This document shows positions 11,401 to 22,600 of a stretch of DNA of 64,000 bases, piece by piece. Within the stretch, counting starts at the first letter, position 1, and each line of letters opens with the position of its first letter. The notes below the pieces were generated by a model. The model was not told where the DNA came from and searched no databases. It worked only from the letters and a program-made list of their open reading frames with translations. Both the position numbers and the translations under genes were made by a program. The stretch lies in contig NMRA01000096.1 of NCBI GenBank assembly GCA_002633005.1, positions 124,001-188,000 on the forward strand, in the 5' to 3' direction. This stretch comes from Phoronis australis (Eukaryota > Phoronida > Phoronidae).

Positions 11401-13341
11401 AAAGCGGCAATTTCCGTACCGTCCTTGACCTCGAGCCGTCAAAGTGCGAAGTGTGTTTGGGCTTTCTGAGAACATTTTTGTGCCTTGACAGTGAATTTCT
11501 TGCGAACTCGGAGCAGGACACCGAGAATGATATTATATGAAAGAACAATTTCTCAAGGTTTGTTAAACCCCTTTTGTGTAAATTTATTGAGTTATGTGTT
11601 TCATATAGACGGCTGAATCGAAGCACCCGTGGAAATTCCACTCCCGAGTGTCATACTTTGTAGTATTATATAGCAGGGCTCGACATAACGAGCTGCAGGT
11701 CGCATTTGCGACCTGAAATTTGGAAATGCGAGCTGAGATTTTTGTCAGCTCGTATCAAGTCGCAAAATGCGACCTGGAATTTCCAACGAATGCGAGCTGA
11801 GTTTTTACACTTCTCGGCAGATACCTGGCAAATATAAAGCAACTATTGTTAATCCGACCATTACTTGGTTGTTGCCAAATCCAAGTTCAAAAGACCACTA
11901 ACTGAGAACAGCCCTCCCGTTGACTTGTAAGCAAGTCGCGTGACCATGAAATATGCAGAATCAATCTTTGACGAGTTTCATTGGCTAACATTTTCGGCCA
12001 CTTTTGCAAATATCCGGATTTGCCGAAGAAAGTATCGGGCCACATAACACATGATAAAACCTGAAAAAACAATGGTGTTTCTATTAATTCTTAAGCGATC
12101 AACTTATCAAACTTTGTGGTGGACAAATATGTTTGTTTTTCGCTTAAGATGTCCTTATTACCTTTACCAAATATCCACGACAATATCCCTGATATCGCAC
12201 TGCCGCACTGGTCGGTCCCGTTGTTAGCGCGCAAGCGATCCCGGCAAGACAATCGTGACTTAGATATGNGTCAAAGCACAAAAATGTTACCAAAAAGCCC
12301 AAACACACTTCGCACTTTGACGGTTCGAGGCCAAGGACGGTATGGAAATTACTGATGAATAACGGATGGACAGCGTTATTAACATCGTGACTTTACCCGA
12401 CAAAGCGGCAATTTCCGTACCGTCCTTGACCTCGAGCCGTCAAAGTGCGAAGTGTGTTTGGGCTTTTTGAGAACATTTTTGTGCCTTGACAGTGAATTTC
12501 TTGCGAACTCGGAGCAGGACACCGAGAATGATATTATACGAAAGAACAATTTCTCAAGGTTTGTTAAACCCCTTTTGTGTAAATTTATTGAGTTATGTGT
12601 TTCATATAGACGGCTGAATCGAAGCACCCGTGGAAATTCCACTCCCGAGTGTCATACTTTGTAGTATTATATAGTGTATTGGGGACGCAATCAGAAGCTG
12701 AGGACGCCTGTGTTTATAACAAGGTGTCTTTGATGTTTTAGTCAGTGTGAGGCATAATTCCTCGAAAAGCTTCCGACGAAGGAAGCTCCTATAGGAGCTC
12801 CATCGTCTCTACTGTTAGAACTGGGCCAGCTAGAGACGGTGATCACTGTCTCAATTCGTCGAAAAGCTTCCAGTGTACGAAGGCCCAGAGGGAGCATCAC
12901 CGTCACTGCTGCTCTGGCTTTGACTAGAGACTAGTAACCAGTGTAGCCTTGGTACAAACTGTATATAAATATACAGCTTTGCACCAATGTGGGTAAAAAA
13001 GTGGTAAGGTAAAATCTGACACAAAATTAGTGTCATTAAAAATACAGTTTTCCTTGAATAAACTAAATTATTCAACGGTATTGGGGTCTACGGAAGAAAT
13101 ACACACAGTGGTACCTAGCTGTATTTTGACGACAGTCTTCATGCAGCTAGCTGGTTGGCTAACTAGCGACAGTATACTATTAGTATTACTAGTTGATATT
13201 CATTGTTATAGAGTGAAATAAACTAGTCATCAGTGATCACCAATCAAATAGCAGGAAGGATACGAAATACACTGCAGTAAACAGCAACGCAAAAGCATCA
13301 ATTACAGCAAAGATGAAGAGCGGAACGTCACCCACAACCAT
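8492..13341 (-). CDS. CNIH4: Cornichon homologue 4, complete five-exon gene
   Basis: Small multi-pass ER membrane protein of the cornichon family; these act as COPII cargo receptors, and CNIH4 is linked to ER export of GPCRs. Coding exons, 5' to 3': 13341-13264, 10968-10900, 10518-10406, 9578-9438, 8507-8492; phases are consistent and the product is 138 aa (human CNIH4 about 139). Visible signatures: N-terminal hydrophobic segment [20 protein letters not shown]; the family motif [11 protein letters not shown] in exon 2; [19 protein letters not shown] and [13 protein letters not shown] in exon 3; [14 protein letters not shown] and [16 protein letters not shown] in exon 4. YDPTEIHNR and the DLECDY motif point to the CNIH4 branch rather than CNIH1-3. 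The final exon is tiny (LMISL stop) and is the least certain part, supported by its acceptor, phase and total length. Confidence 0.9.
9811..9883. mobile_element. Partial snapback MITE
   Basis: Half-length copy of a short foldback family also seen at 28261-28366, 29998-30102 and 52920-53019. It keeps GTCACTTACA at one side, AAACTGGTTCTCAAAA and the closing GAGACTATTGCC. It lies in a CNIH4 intron. Confidence 0.6.
10015..10172. mobile_element. Short MITE with G-rich inverted ends
   Basis: The left end GTGCAGATCCAGGATTT and AGAGGGGGGCC mirror GGCCCCCCTCTAAATCCGCC and CACTG at the right, giving about 160 bp with degenerate terminal inverted repeats. This is typical of the CAGTGGCGGATCCAG-type nonautonomous DNA elements common in animal genomes. 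It lies in the CNIH4 intron between exons 3 and 4. Confidence 0.65.
11051..12711. mobile_element. Long foldback element with internal 405-bp duplication
   Basis: The left end ACAGGCGGCCGCAGCTTCTG is mirrored at the right end (CAGAAGCTGAGGACGCCTGT). Long inverted arms of about 300 bp face each other around 11375: the sequence AAGCCCAAACACACTTCGCA on the left arm is inverted near 11440-11465. A second copy of the centre and right arm (12270-12674) repeats 11269-11673 almost exactly. Between them lie 595 bases that begin with a GCTCGACATAAC motif and the palindrome CAGGTCGCATTTGCGACCTG. Open frames here mirror each other across the inverted arms and show no protein motif. The element sits in CNIH4 intron 1. 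Confidence 0.75.
12719..13185. mobile_element. Fragments of foldback elements upstream of the CNIH4/RPS6KC1 promoter
   Basis: Bases 12719-12810 resemble the right arm of the 13866-14815 foldback (shared GATGTTTTAGT, GAGGCATAATTC, AAAGCTTCCG, CTATAGGAGCT). Bases 12930-13180 reappear inverted at 14847-14905 and 15530-15645 (shared TATACAGCTTTGCACCAA, GACACTAATTTTGTGTCAGA). These segments make the interval around the promoter broadly palindromic. Confidence 0.65.
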
Positions 13342-13633
13342 CTCGCACCATTTACAGGTAAATTCATAGGACACATATGATTTAGTGTTATAACTGACCG
13401 CCAGGCTGGATAGCCTCGCACAGTTTATCAGTTTGGCAAAATGTCACAAATAAAATGCTTTCTTATAAACGTTTTGTATATTTATAAATATTTATAATAT
13501 TTACCTTTAAAATGACTTTTTGTTCAAGAAAAGAAGAATTGTACGTATTTGTAAAAACAGTCTTCCGAGATCCGAGATCCGAGCGTCATCTACCGACCTT
13601 CATCCACTTCCGCACATCGCCGTCGGCGAAGAA
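13342..13633. promoter_or_regulatory. Shared divergent promoter interval of CNIH4 and RPS6KC1
   Basis: Only 292 bases separate the CNIH4 start codon (13341, minus) from the RPS6KC1 start codon (13634, plus). Both 5' UTRs and the core promoters must lie here unless undetected 5' noncoding exons exist. The stretch next to RPS6KC1 is locally GC-rich (CGAGATCCGAGATCCGAGCG, GCCGTCGGCGAAG), and the middle is AT-rich (TTTATAAATATTTATAA). Transposon fragments flank it on both sides. Transcription start sites cannot be read from the sequence. Confidence 0.6.
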
Positions 13634-16600
13634 ATGTCTCGGAGAGAAATGTCCTCCAAAACGAAGAAAGACGCTTTAGTTCGCATATTCTGTGTAGACG
13701 ACCCTCAGAAACACCCTAAAGGCTTCACAGTGTATAAAGTTACATCCAAGGTGGGCAGCTTGTAAACAACTTTATCGGAAAAATGAAAAAGAATGGCTTG
13801 GTCTCGACAGTTTAGCGTGAACTTCGCTCACCAAATCAAAAATACAAAATCAAATAGGCCTACGACTAGGCAATGACCATCGCCTCTGTTGGCCCGACCA
13901 GAGGCTATGCAGCTCCTATAAGCGCTCCATACGCCGGAAGCTGTTCGGCGAATTATGCCTCGCACCGACTAAAAAATCAAAGTCACGTTATAAATACTTT
14001 TGCGCATAGAGGAACAGCTTAGGAGGTTGTCGATGTGTTTAATTCCTTCCAACTCGAACAAATTCTCGCGTTATCAAACTTTTTCTTCGAGCAGTCCTTA
14101 TTTCAGTTTCCAAAATCGTGAATTCACCATTTTCACTCCGCGCACACCAAGAGATATGACCTCATTCTTTTAACCAGGCCGAAGGTCAGAAGTTGCAGGC
14201 CTACCGATGAACTTTGAAAGCTGAAGTCCCCACCCTCTGCATACGTGCTGCCGGGAACCAGCCATGCATTTGCCGTGCTGTTAAACATTAAAATGTCAAA
14301 TATGTGCTCAAAGACTATTAAATTTCATATCAACAGCATTTATTTTTATCAAATTGAAACAATAATTCATTGAAATACAATCAGTTTCAAGTAACGCCAA
14401 TGAAAGACAATTAAGTAGTGGTGGCATTTTGGAAACGAACATTTGGACCGCAATGGCTCACCTTTGGCCTATTTAAAGATTGAGGTCATGAAGTCACATC
14501 ACCTAGCGAGTGCAGTAAAAATTGGAGCGTGCACAGTATAAAAATGGTGAGTTCACGATTTTGGGAACTGAAATAGGGACTGCTCGAAGAAAAAGTTTGA
14601 TAACGGGAGTATTTGTTCGAGGTGGAAGGAATTAAACTCATTGACAACCTCCTAAGGTGTTCCTCTATGCGCAAAAGGTATTTATAACAACATGACTTTG
14701 ATGTTTTAGTTGGTGCGAGGCATAATTCGCCAAAAAGCTTCCGGCGTGTGGAGCGCCTATAGGAGCTGCATTGCTTCTGGTCGGGCCTACAGAGGCGATG
14801 GTCATTGCCTAGCCTACGACCTGAGACTGAGAAAGTTAACTAGCTAGCTAGCTAACTGTATGAAGACTATCGTCAAAATACAACTAGGTACCACTGTTGA
14901 GCTCTGTTAGACCCTGAAATTTCACACAGCCCAGGTAGTTCTGCTCGTCACCTCGTCGTGAAACTTATAGCAACATGTAGAGCTAACCACCAGCGGCGGC
15001 GGAAGTGCATGCAAAATCTGGGGGTCAACCGACTCTTAGCTTGTCCGTTACAGCCGTTTAACTTAAGTGAAAATCGATCTTATTAATGCCGTTTTCTTGC
15101 ATAACTCTCTGCCTTTTGAATCTAAGAAAAAGTTTATCATCATTTCGAAACCAGTGCGCTCATGACACGTGCAGGCACTGTTTCCTAAATTTTTTGCAAC
15201 ATTTCTCGAGAGATTATGGCAGCATTGTAGCACCAAATTTTGTTCTGAAATTCGGTTTTGTGGTATTAAAATTCTAAAAACTTGCTGTGAAATCAAACCA
15301 GTTCCGATGATTTGTTGTGACATGTACGCAACCTCGTGGAAGAAGATCAGTTGACAAAAAAAGATCAGTTGATTGAAGAATCGTCGAAGAAAGAAACTGG
15401 CTAATAGATGATGCTATATTTCATGGTGCCGAAAGCCGACGCATAAGATTGCTCCACAACTTTAGCAGTAAAAATAATTGTAGAGCACCAACTTTTCTAA
15501 CACCGGTAAATATTTTACTTTACTCAAGGAGCAGTGTAGTTTTTAATGACACTAATTTTGTGTCAGATTTCATTTGGTTAGTTTTTTACCCACATGGGCA
15601 CAAGGCTTTATTATATTAAGTATACAGCTTTGCACCAAGGCTACCTGAGAGTGAGAGTCAAAATTTCCAGGCCGCCAAATGGGAAATAGTTTTGCCAAAA
15701 CAAGGATACCCTGTGTATGGGATTGCGATAGTCTAGGCTCTCACATACTATAGTTGGCAACAGCCAGAAATGCAAAAAACAAGAAACCTGAATTGAAGAA
15801 TCAGCTAACCAGACAGACATCCGCTGCACATCACTTGACCCAGGATCTTAGAACAAGGTCGAGTGGCCGTTTTTAGTTGAATGAAAAACTACGAGTGTCT
15901 CCCATGATTGGTACTGACCAATTTTCTCCTCGAACAAGACATTCTGTGTAGGCTCACCCCTAACTGAAAAGCAGGCGATCAAGATAGACAATATCACTGT
16001 TTCGACTGGCAGCAGCAGAGACGGTGGTCTTCCCATAGGCCCTCCATACACCATTCTGCCACACACTGATAAAACCGTCAAAGTCATGATACTGTATGTA
16101 CCTTTTGCGCATAGAGGGACAGCTTAGCAGGCCATTATTTTGTCTTTAATTTCTTCCAACTCGAACAAATACTCCCTTAATCAAAATGTTTTTGAACAGT
16201 CCTTTGTTCAGTTACCCAACTCAGCTGGCCATTTTTACACTGATCACATCAGGGTTTATACGATTTTCTGTTTATTATTTGTAATTTGTTTCTTTTGTTA
16301 GATTTCTGGTAGATGTTATGAAGTGCTATTTATTATAAACAAATGATTTCTTTTCAGTCATATCCAGTTGAATCGCCGCATTCTGTAACTGAGGTAAGTT
16401 GATTTATCAGTATTTTTTGTATGTAGTGTTGTACAAACCTTGAGGTCGCTTTACAAAATGCTGTTCAAAACATGTTTTCATGTGTAGAAAGCATGTTTGA
16501 TTATGAGTCGAAATATCTAACAATAAGGTGTAAAATATTGACCCAGTTATTTAATGTTAGTTCGAAACCTTTCGTAGTTTTACTTGCTAATTGAGTGAAC

Positions 16601-19600
16601 TTGCCTGTGTTAGTTTACTAGCCGATGTCTGTCCGTTTACTCTGTGATGTATCTTAATACTTTGAATTATCTCGTCTTCGCTATTTATTAAAATGTAAAC
16701 ACTTTTATTTTTGAATTGACTGCACTTAATACTTGTTTGCAATTATATGATAGATGGCTTTGGTGTGTTTGCTTTAAGCCACACTTGATATACTGCTTTT
16801 ATCATGCTTGCAGGTAGTAGTATGGAGAAGATACAGTGATTTCAAGCGTCTGCATCAACAACTTCACACTCTTCACAAGGCACTGCACCGGCGGGCAGAG
16901 TTCCCACCGTTTGCAAAACCGAAAGTGTTTGGTAAGTGGTGAGAAATGACGTGTGAGTTTGGGTCGAAACCAGTCTTTTAGTATTGTCTAACCATTGCTT
17001 TTGCTCAAAACTAACTATTGAAAAATTACAATCTATGATAATTTTTACCGTTTGATAAGAGTTGCTTCATCAGTGCTCAGTGCTAGACCCTAGTTCCTTA
17101 GCTCGGTTTTAACTAAAAATTAATAAAGCTTAAAAATGGTTCCAGGTGATCAGAGCAATGGGCCCAGATGAACAGCCTGCGCTCGCCTGGTAAAACATGT
17201 ACCAGACCGCCTGCATTTATTTTTGTTTTGATGGTAATGTTGGTATTTTCATTGGTGCAGGTCGTTTTGAAGATTGTGTCATAGAAGAGCGACGTAAAAG
17301 TGCCTGTGACCTTTTAACCTTTGCCGCAACCCAGCCCCACTTGTTGATGTGCCAAGATTTTCACAATTTCTTTGAGGTAACGTTGGTTTAGGTGAACCTT
17401 GAGGATTTAGGGAAACTTATGTTTTCCCCTTGGTTTTGACCAAAGTGAAAGTCAGCTATGCATCTAGGAACGTTAAAGCAATTTTTTTAACTTTTCAAAC
17501 AAGATTTGCATCATTACAAAAGGTATTGAAAAGACCAATTTAATGATGTGTCAGTGAAGAGTGTAGGCGAACTGGTTCAAAAGTTTCTGCAATTTGAATG
17601 TTAAAAGAACACTGTAAAAACTCCATTGTTTCAATGGAATATATGTGACGTTTTTGTGTAAAATTATTTTAAAAAGGCATGACTTTCTTATGCCTTGGCT
17701 AAAATGTGTGAAAATTCAGACTGCAAGAACATTATATATAGAAAAAGGTAGGCTATACTATTTAAAATACAGAATTATTATTATTAATCAATTGATCAAT
17801 TATAATTGATTTGAAAAAATATTCAGTTTAATTTCTGTCCTATTTCCTTACCCAAATTGGTTGAAAACTTGCAGATAATAACGTTGATGTCTACAAAAAG
17901 ATATAGTCTATGTTTTCCCTGAAAGAATGATGAAAATTGTGAATTGGGATTAATTGGTTGAAGGGGCTTTAAATGCGGCCTCTGTGGAAGAAAGTTGCTC
18001 TTGCTTGTGACCACTTACCGCTATTAATCTAATCTCAACTATTCCTTGCTCAGCAGTGCATACTGCCATCGTTTCTCTCTGGGAGATCGTTGTCTGCTGT
18101 TCTATCTCCTAAACTCCTTGCAGCATATCATCGAGATTTGGCAGATGTTTTCCTATGAAAATGGCAACGGATGACAACGAGCTTCAGGCCAATCCAACAA
18201 CTACTATGTCCCCTAGTGGCAATTTTTGTTTTTACATTTGCTTCTGAATTTTCAGTTCCTCGACAATTTTTCATGAAACTTTTAAAAACTAGCTTCTGTT
18301 ACGAAAACGGCATCATCTTTCCTTTTTTTTGAAACGTATTTTGTGCAACGTAGTGTTCATTTTTACTATTTCTGAGTTTGTTTGTTTTTTTGCATTCTTA
18401 TTCTGTATCTGCCAAACCACTCTGAAGAGAAGCATTATGGAAATTGGCAACTGTCTTCCTACCGACAACAGCACAACTGAATGAGTTTTGGAAAGGACAG
18501 CTCTGAACGTGTTTAACATGACTTTTACAGGGTGGAACTAAAGTAAAGAAGAACGAGATAAGTGCATTGGGAAACGACAATGTATTGAAGCCAGTGGAGC
18601 TAAATCCTGTACTTAAGGAGTCGACGGATGGTGGTAACGACAACGAAGATGGTAGAGCGGGATCTCCTGAAGGGTGGGTAATTGAAGTGACGCTGAATAA
18701 GTAGGAATGCTATGTATCTCTGTGAATTGAGTTGTTTACATGCATGGCACAGTTCATGAATGTGTTGCTGAGTAAGGGGATGCCCAGATGTCTGGAGAGC
18801 AGCAAGAGGTGGCCAGACGTCCACTCAGGGGGATTACATGTCTGGGTCGATTGTATAAAAGTTATTCACTGTATAGATGTCGTTTTGTCACGCGTCACGC
18901 TTTTGTTGAGTAGTGTATATGGCATCATGCATCAGTCAAACTTATACAGGGAAGTTTCGAAGACTTGACCCAGCACAGCTGTCTAGAAAGTGTTCGATGA
19001 AATATCTGTGAGCAGTAGTGTAATTAACAAAAGGAAGTTCCATACTAATTCATCACAAAAATGTTTAATGAGAGTAATAAACAAATGGTACTTTTTACTG
19101 AGAGAGTTAAAAGACCTTTTATTCTTAAAAAAATTGCTGAAATGAAAAGATTACACTAAATGAGAGAAAGGCAAAATGGATTGTTGAATCTTTAGCCACA
19201 TGTTTTTGGAAAATGAGCCTGCCAGTCACAGCCCAGATTTTTTGTTGATATGTCATTTCCAGTGTTCTTTGTGTTGATGCGTTATCAAACCTGTTAATAT
19301 TGTACGTTTGCTGTATTTTTTTACACAGAGATGTGTTCAAAGATAGTTTGGGAGGAGTGTGGAAGTATAGAAAACCTGGCGACAATATCAGTCTCAATGA
19401 CGATGATGACGAACTCACCGATGACTCAGCACTGAGCACTCCGCTTCCGGACACGGATATCTCGTTTTTTGACCCACTTAACGAGGCACCTGAAAATTCC
19501 GAGGGAGACTCTCTACAGTGTAGCAACACGTGGCTTCTTTCAGCCATGAAGGAAATCGAGAGTCCTGTTGTGACGAGGAAAAATGAGGACACTGACATAG

Positions 19601-22600
19601 TTGGTTTGGAACTTCCTAGCCCCCCGATGGTATCTCCGGGTCAGGATATTGACGTTATTGATGGGCGGGAAATTTGTGTTGTTAAAGGCAGTGACTCAAC
19701 GTTGAGCTTGAGCGAGTTTGATCCATTGAAACCTGACAACCAAGAACACACAAAAGCTCAAGTATACTCTGTGAACACACAAGGGAATATGAGAGATCTG
19801 GCTACTGATGCTAACAAGACCAATTTTAGTGAAGTTCTCAACAGTATAGCTTCACGTGAGCGATCAAAGACTGCAGAGAGTGTCACTGGTATGGACCTAG
19901 GGAACTCGGATGACTACATTTTTCAGGCAGCCAATCAGATCAGCTTGGCCAAAGAGTGCGAGGCTACTGGCAACTATGAAGTGGCATTTGGATATTACAA
20001 GAGTGGAGTGGGCTTTCTACTGAAGGGAGTGCAAAGTAAGGACTGTCAGTAAATCTTGGCTAATAGGTTTTTCATGCAATCTATTTAACCTTTGGGTTGA
20101 AACTTTGTCGGCATTCCCTAGACCAAATTGCTCGCAACAAAACCAAATTCACGCAGGATCATGCTAGTCAGGCGAGCGAAAAAGCAAGTTTTTCACAAGT
20201 TCTCGAGACCTTAGTTATGTAACATAGAAAAATGGCAGCCACTGCTGAAGTGATTGATCGGTGAGGTTGTAATGTTCAAATACGGGACAGAATTCTTAAA
20301 TTACAGGATAGAATTCATAAATTATGGAATAGGATAAATAAATTATTGGATAGAATTCATCAGTTCCTTTCCATAAGCAAAGGTTTGTGGAATGTTTGGA
20401 ATGCCGCCATGCTCACTGTGTCTATTCAATACACAGAGTTTGAGACAGGCACCTGAATGCCATCTTCGGTCAGTTTACGATGGATCTGGATGAGGTGCAG
20501 CATCAGAAGCTAAAAACCTGCCAAAGTCGGCACCTCATTGTGATATGACTCAATGTAATGGTATTGCATGAAGTTAACAGTGATCTGTGCCAATGCTACA
20601 TAAATTGTGATATTTAAGAGCATTCAATGTTTATTTATCTCCTCTGTCAGGGGTTATGTTGTATTTGATGGGTATATTCATTTACAGTAATGTTTAAGTA
20701 ACAGTTTTCAATTAATGTAGATTATGCTTTCACCAGATGATACCAACAAGTCACGAAGAGACGCTGTTCGACGCAAGACAGCTCAATACTTGTTGAAGGC
20801 AGAAGATATCTACAATCGTCATATTGCTAGTAAGAGTGAAGACTCTAAAAGATGGGGTGTAAGTTTGTTTGTTTGTATCAGTGTGTATTGTATGTTGAGG
20901 ATTTTATGCCCTTTCTTGACACCAAGAAATTTATCAGTCAACTATAAGTCGTCTTTTCAGTTGTGTTTTACGATTAATAGAAAGCTGCAAGTTTTGTTGA
21001 AGAAAGCTGATTGATTGTCACACCCTATGTTATACTTTAATGGAGAAGCACTGATGATATATTCTTATTGTGATTCGGTTGGTGTTGCAAAAATATTCTC
21101 GATGTATAGTGTCATTGACATGTGACGTTGTCGATGCAGTGCAAGCTGGGTAAAAATTGTATGGAATCGGAATGTTGTATCTGTGTTCTGACGTTCAGTT
21201 TCCGGCACTGTATACACCACTTATGTTTCAATCCCTGATTTTTTACGCCTTGTAGTTGGATAGTAAGATATCGCCTAGCACTGAAGTCGACACATCCATT
21301 GCCTATATGCAAGGACCCGTGTCTGAACTACGGAACTACAAAGTACTAGGTGTCATTGACAGAGTGATGTTAGTTCTGGACAAAATGACTGAAGACACGT
21401 TTATCATTAAGGTCAGTTTGCACCGTTCTTTGTCTTGCTGTTACTTGTCTAAATTCTAACTTGTTTTTGCTTGTTTTATTAACGTAGAGGGTCGAGCCAT
21501 GTGTTTTGATGTCTCATTCTTCTTTATAAAGTACCAGCAATATACGAAAATAAGCCCATGGTGGATATTTGGGAAATAACCTTAAGTTCAAAATGTCAAA
21601 TGTAACTGAATATATGCCTGGGCGCATTTCGGAAAGAGGGGCGTAATATCGGAAACTTTTTGAAAGAATGAACATGTTGTTTTCAATGTTTGTAGCTGCA
21701 TCTCACCACTAAGACTTTTATTTGTCCATACTTATTTCCTATTCAGTATTTACAGTGCATTAAAACTATCCGTCATATTGTGGTAATATGGGTACTTACC
21801 TACTCACCCAATATCTTATTAAATGATAGTCATTTGAATGAAATCGCTATCCCAACATATGATGTCTTGCCTAACATTTTTTTCGCAAAAATGTATAACA
21901 TGTATTTTGGAACAATTTATCAGATTTTCAGAACATGCAAACAGTTATCAAAAATACACCCTTGGTCGTACTTTTGGAAATTTTCCAAAAATACCCCCAT
22001 GGACGTACTTTTGAGTGGGCTTTTTTCCGTAAATGCCTGGTAATGATAGTTGCTGATTGCGGTGCAATTTAAAATCAAATTTCATTATTACTCTTTGTTA
22101 TCTTTGTGTACAAAAGGCAGTGATGCATTTTTAATCGTAGCAATCTTGCTTTATCATCTTTGGAGAATGTTATCTTAATACCTCAGCTAGTGAGTTAAGA
22201 ATAAGCAATTGTTTTTATTCACAGTAACATTTTTGTGAACATGACATGTTTTGAACGTATTTCATTTTCTGCATTTTAGATTCTTCATAAGTCTGGGTCG
22301 GACACTGAATGTCATGACAAAAGTATCATTCCAGCTTCGTGTCCTTACATGGTCAGATTCTTCCGTTTTTACGAGACTGACTTTGCCATCTATGTCTTAC
22401 TACAGCACGCCTCTGGTGGCAAACTCTGGAACTATCTCCACTCATACTTGAACCAGACTGAGGCAAACAGAGACAGGTCTGAGTCTAAGGTATCTCAAGT
22501 GTCGACAGATAGCCAGGTTAATGTATATTCCGGCCAACACTTAATGGACGATTTTCACAATAGTGGAAATGTCGACTCACATGGAGAGCCTACAGTCGAT

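Noticed and set aside
12149-12268. A plus-strand frame with protein-like composition ([12 protein letters not shown]) ending at the N
   Set aside because: Only 40 codons, cut by the unresolved base at 12269, with no recognised family; could be a fragment of a real exon but cannot be supported.
11378-12642. Two nearly identical 87-codon minus-strand frames (11378-11641 and 12379-12642)
   Set aside because: Both are in the inverted arms of the foldback element and appear in mirror form on the other arm; identity reflects the duplication, not coding constraint.
19125-19598. A 157-codon minus-strand frame
   Set aside because: It is antisense to the large RPS6KC1 exon 19329-20035, whose phase and MIT motif are secure.
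20721-20736. Alternative acceptor (TAG before 20721) for RPS6KC1 exon 7
   Set aside because: It would break the reading frame with the previous exon; the CAG before 20737 keeps phase and gives [14 protein letters not shown], which aligns with the family.
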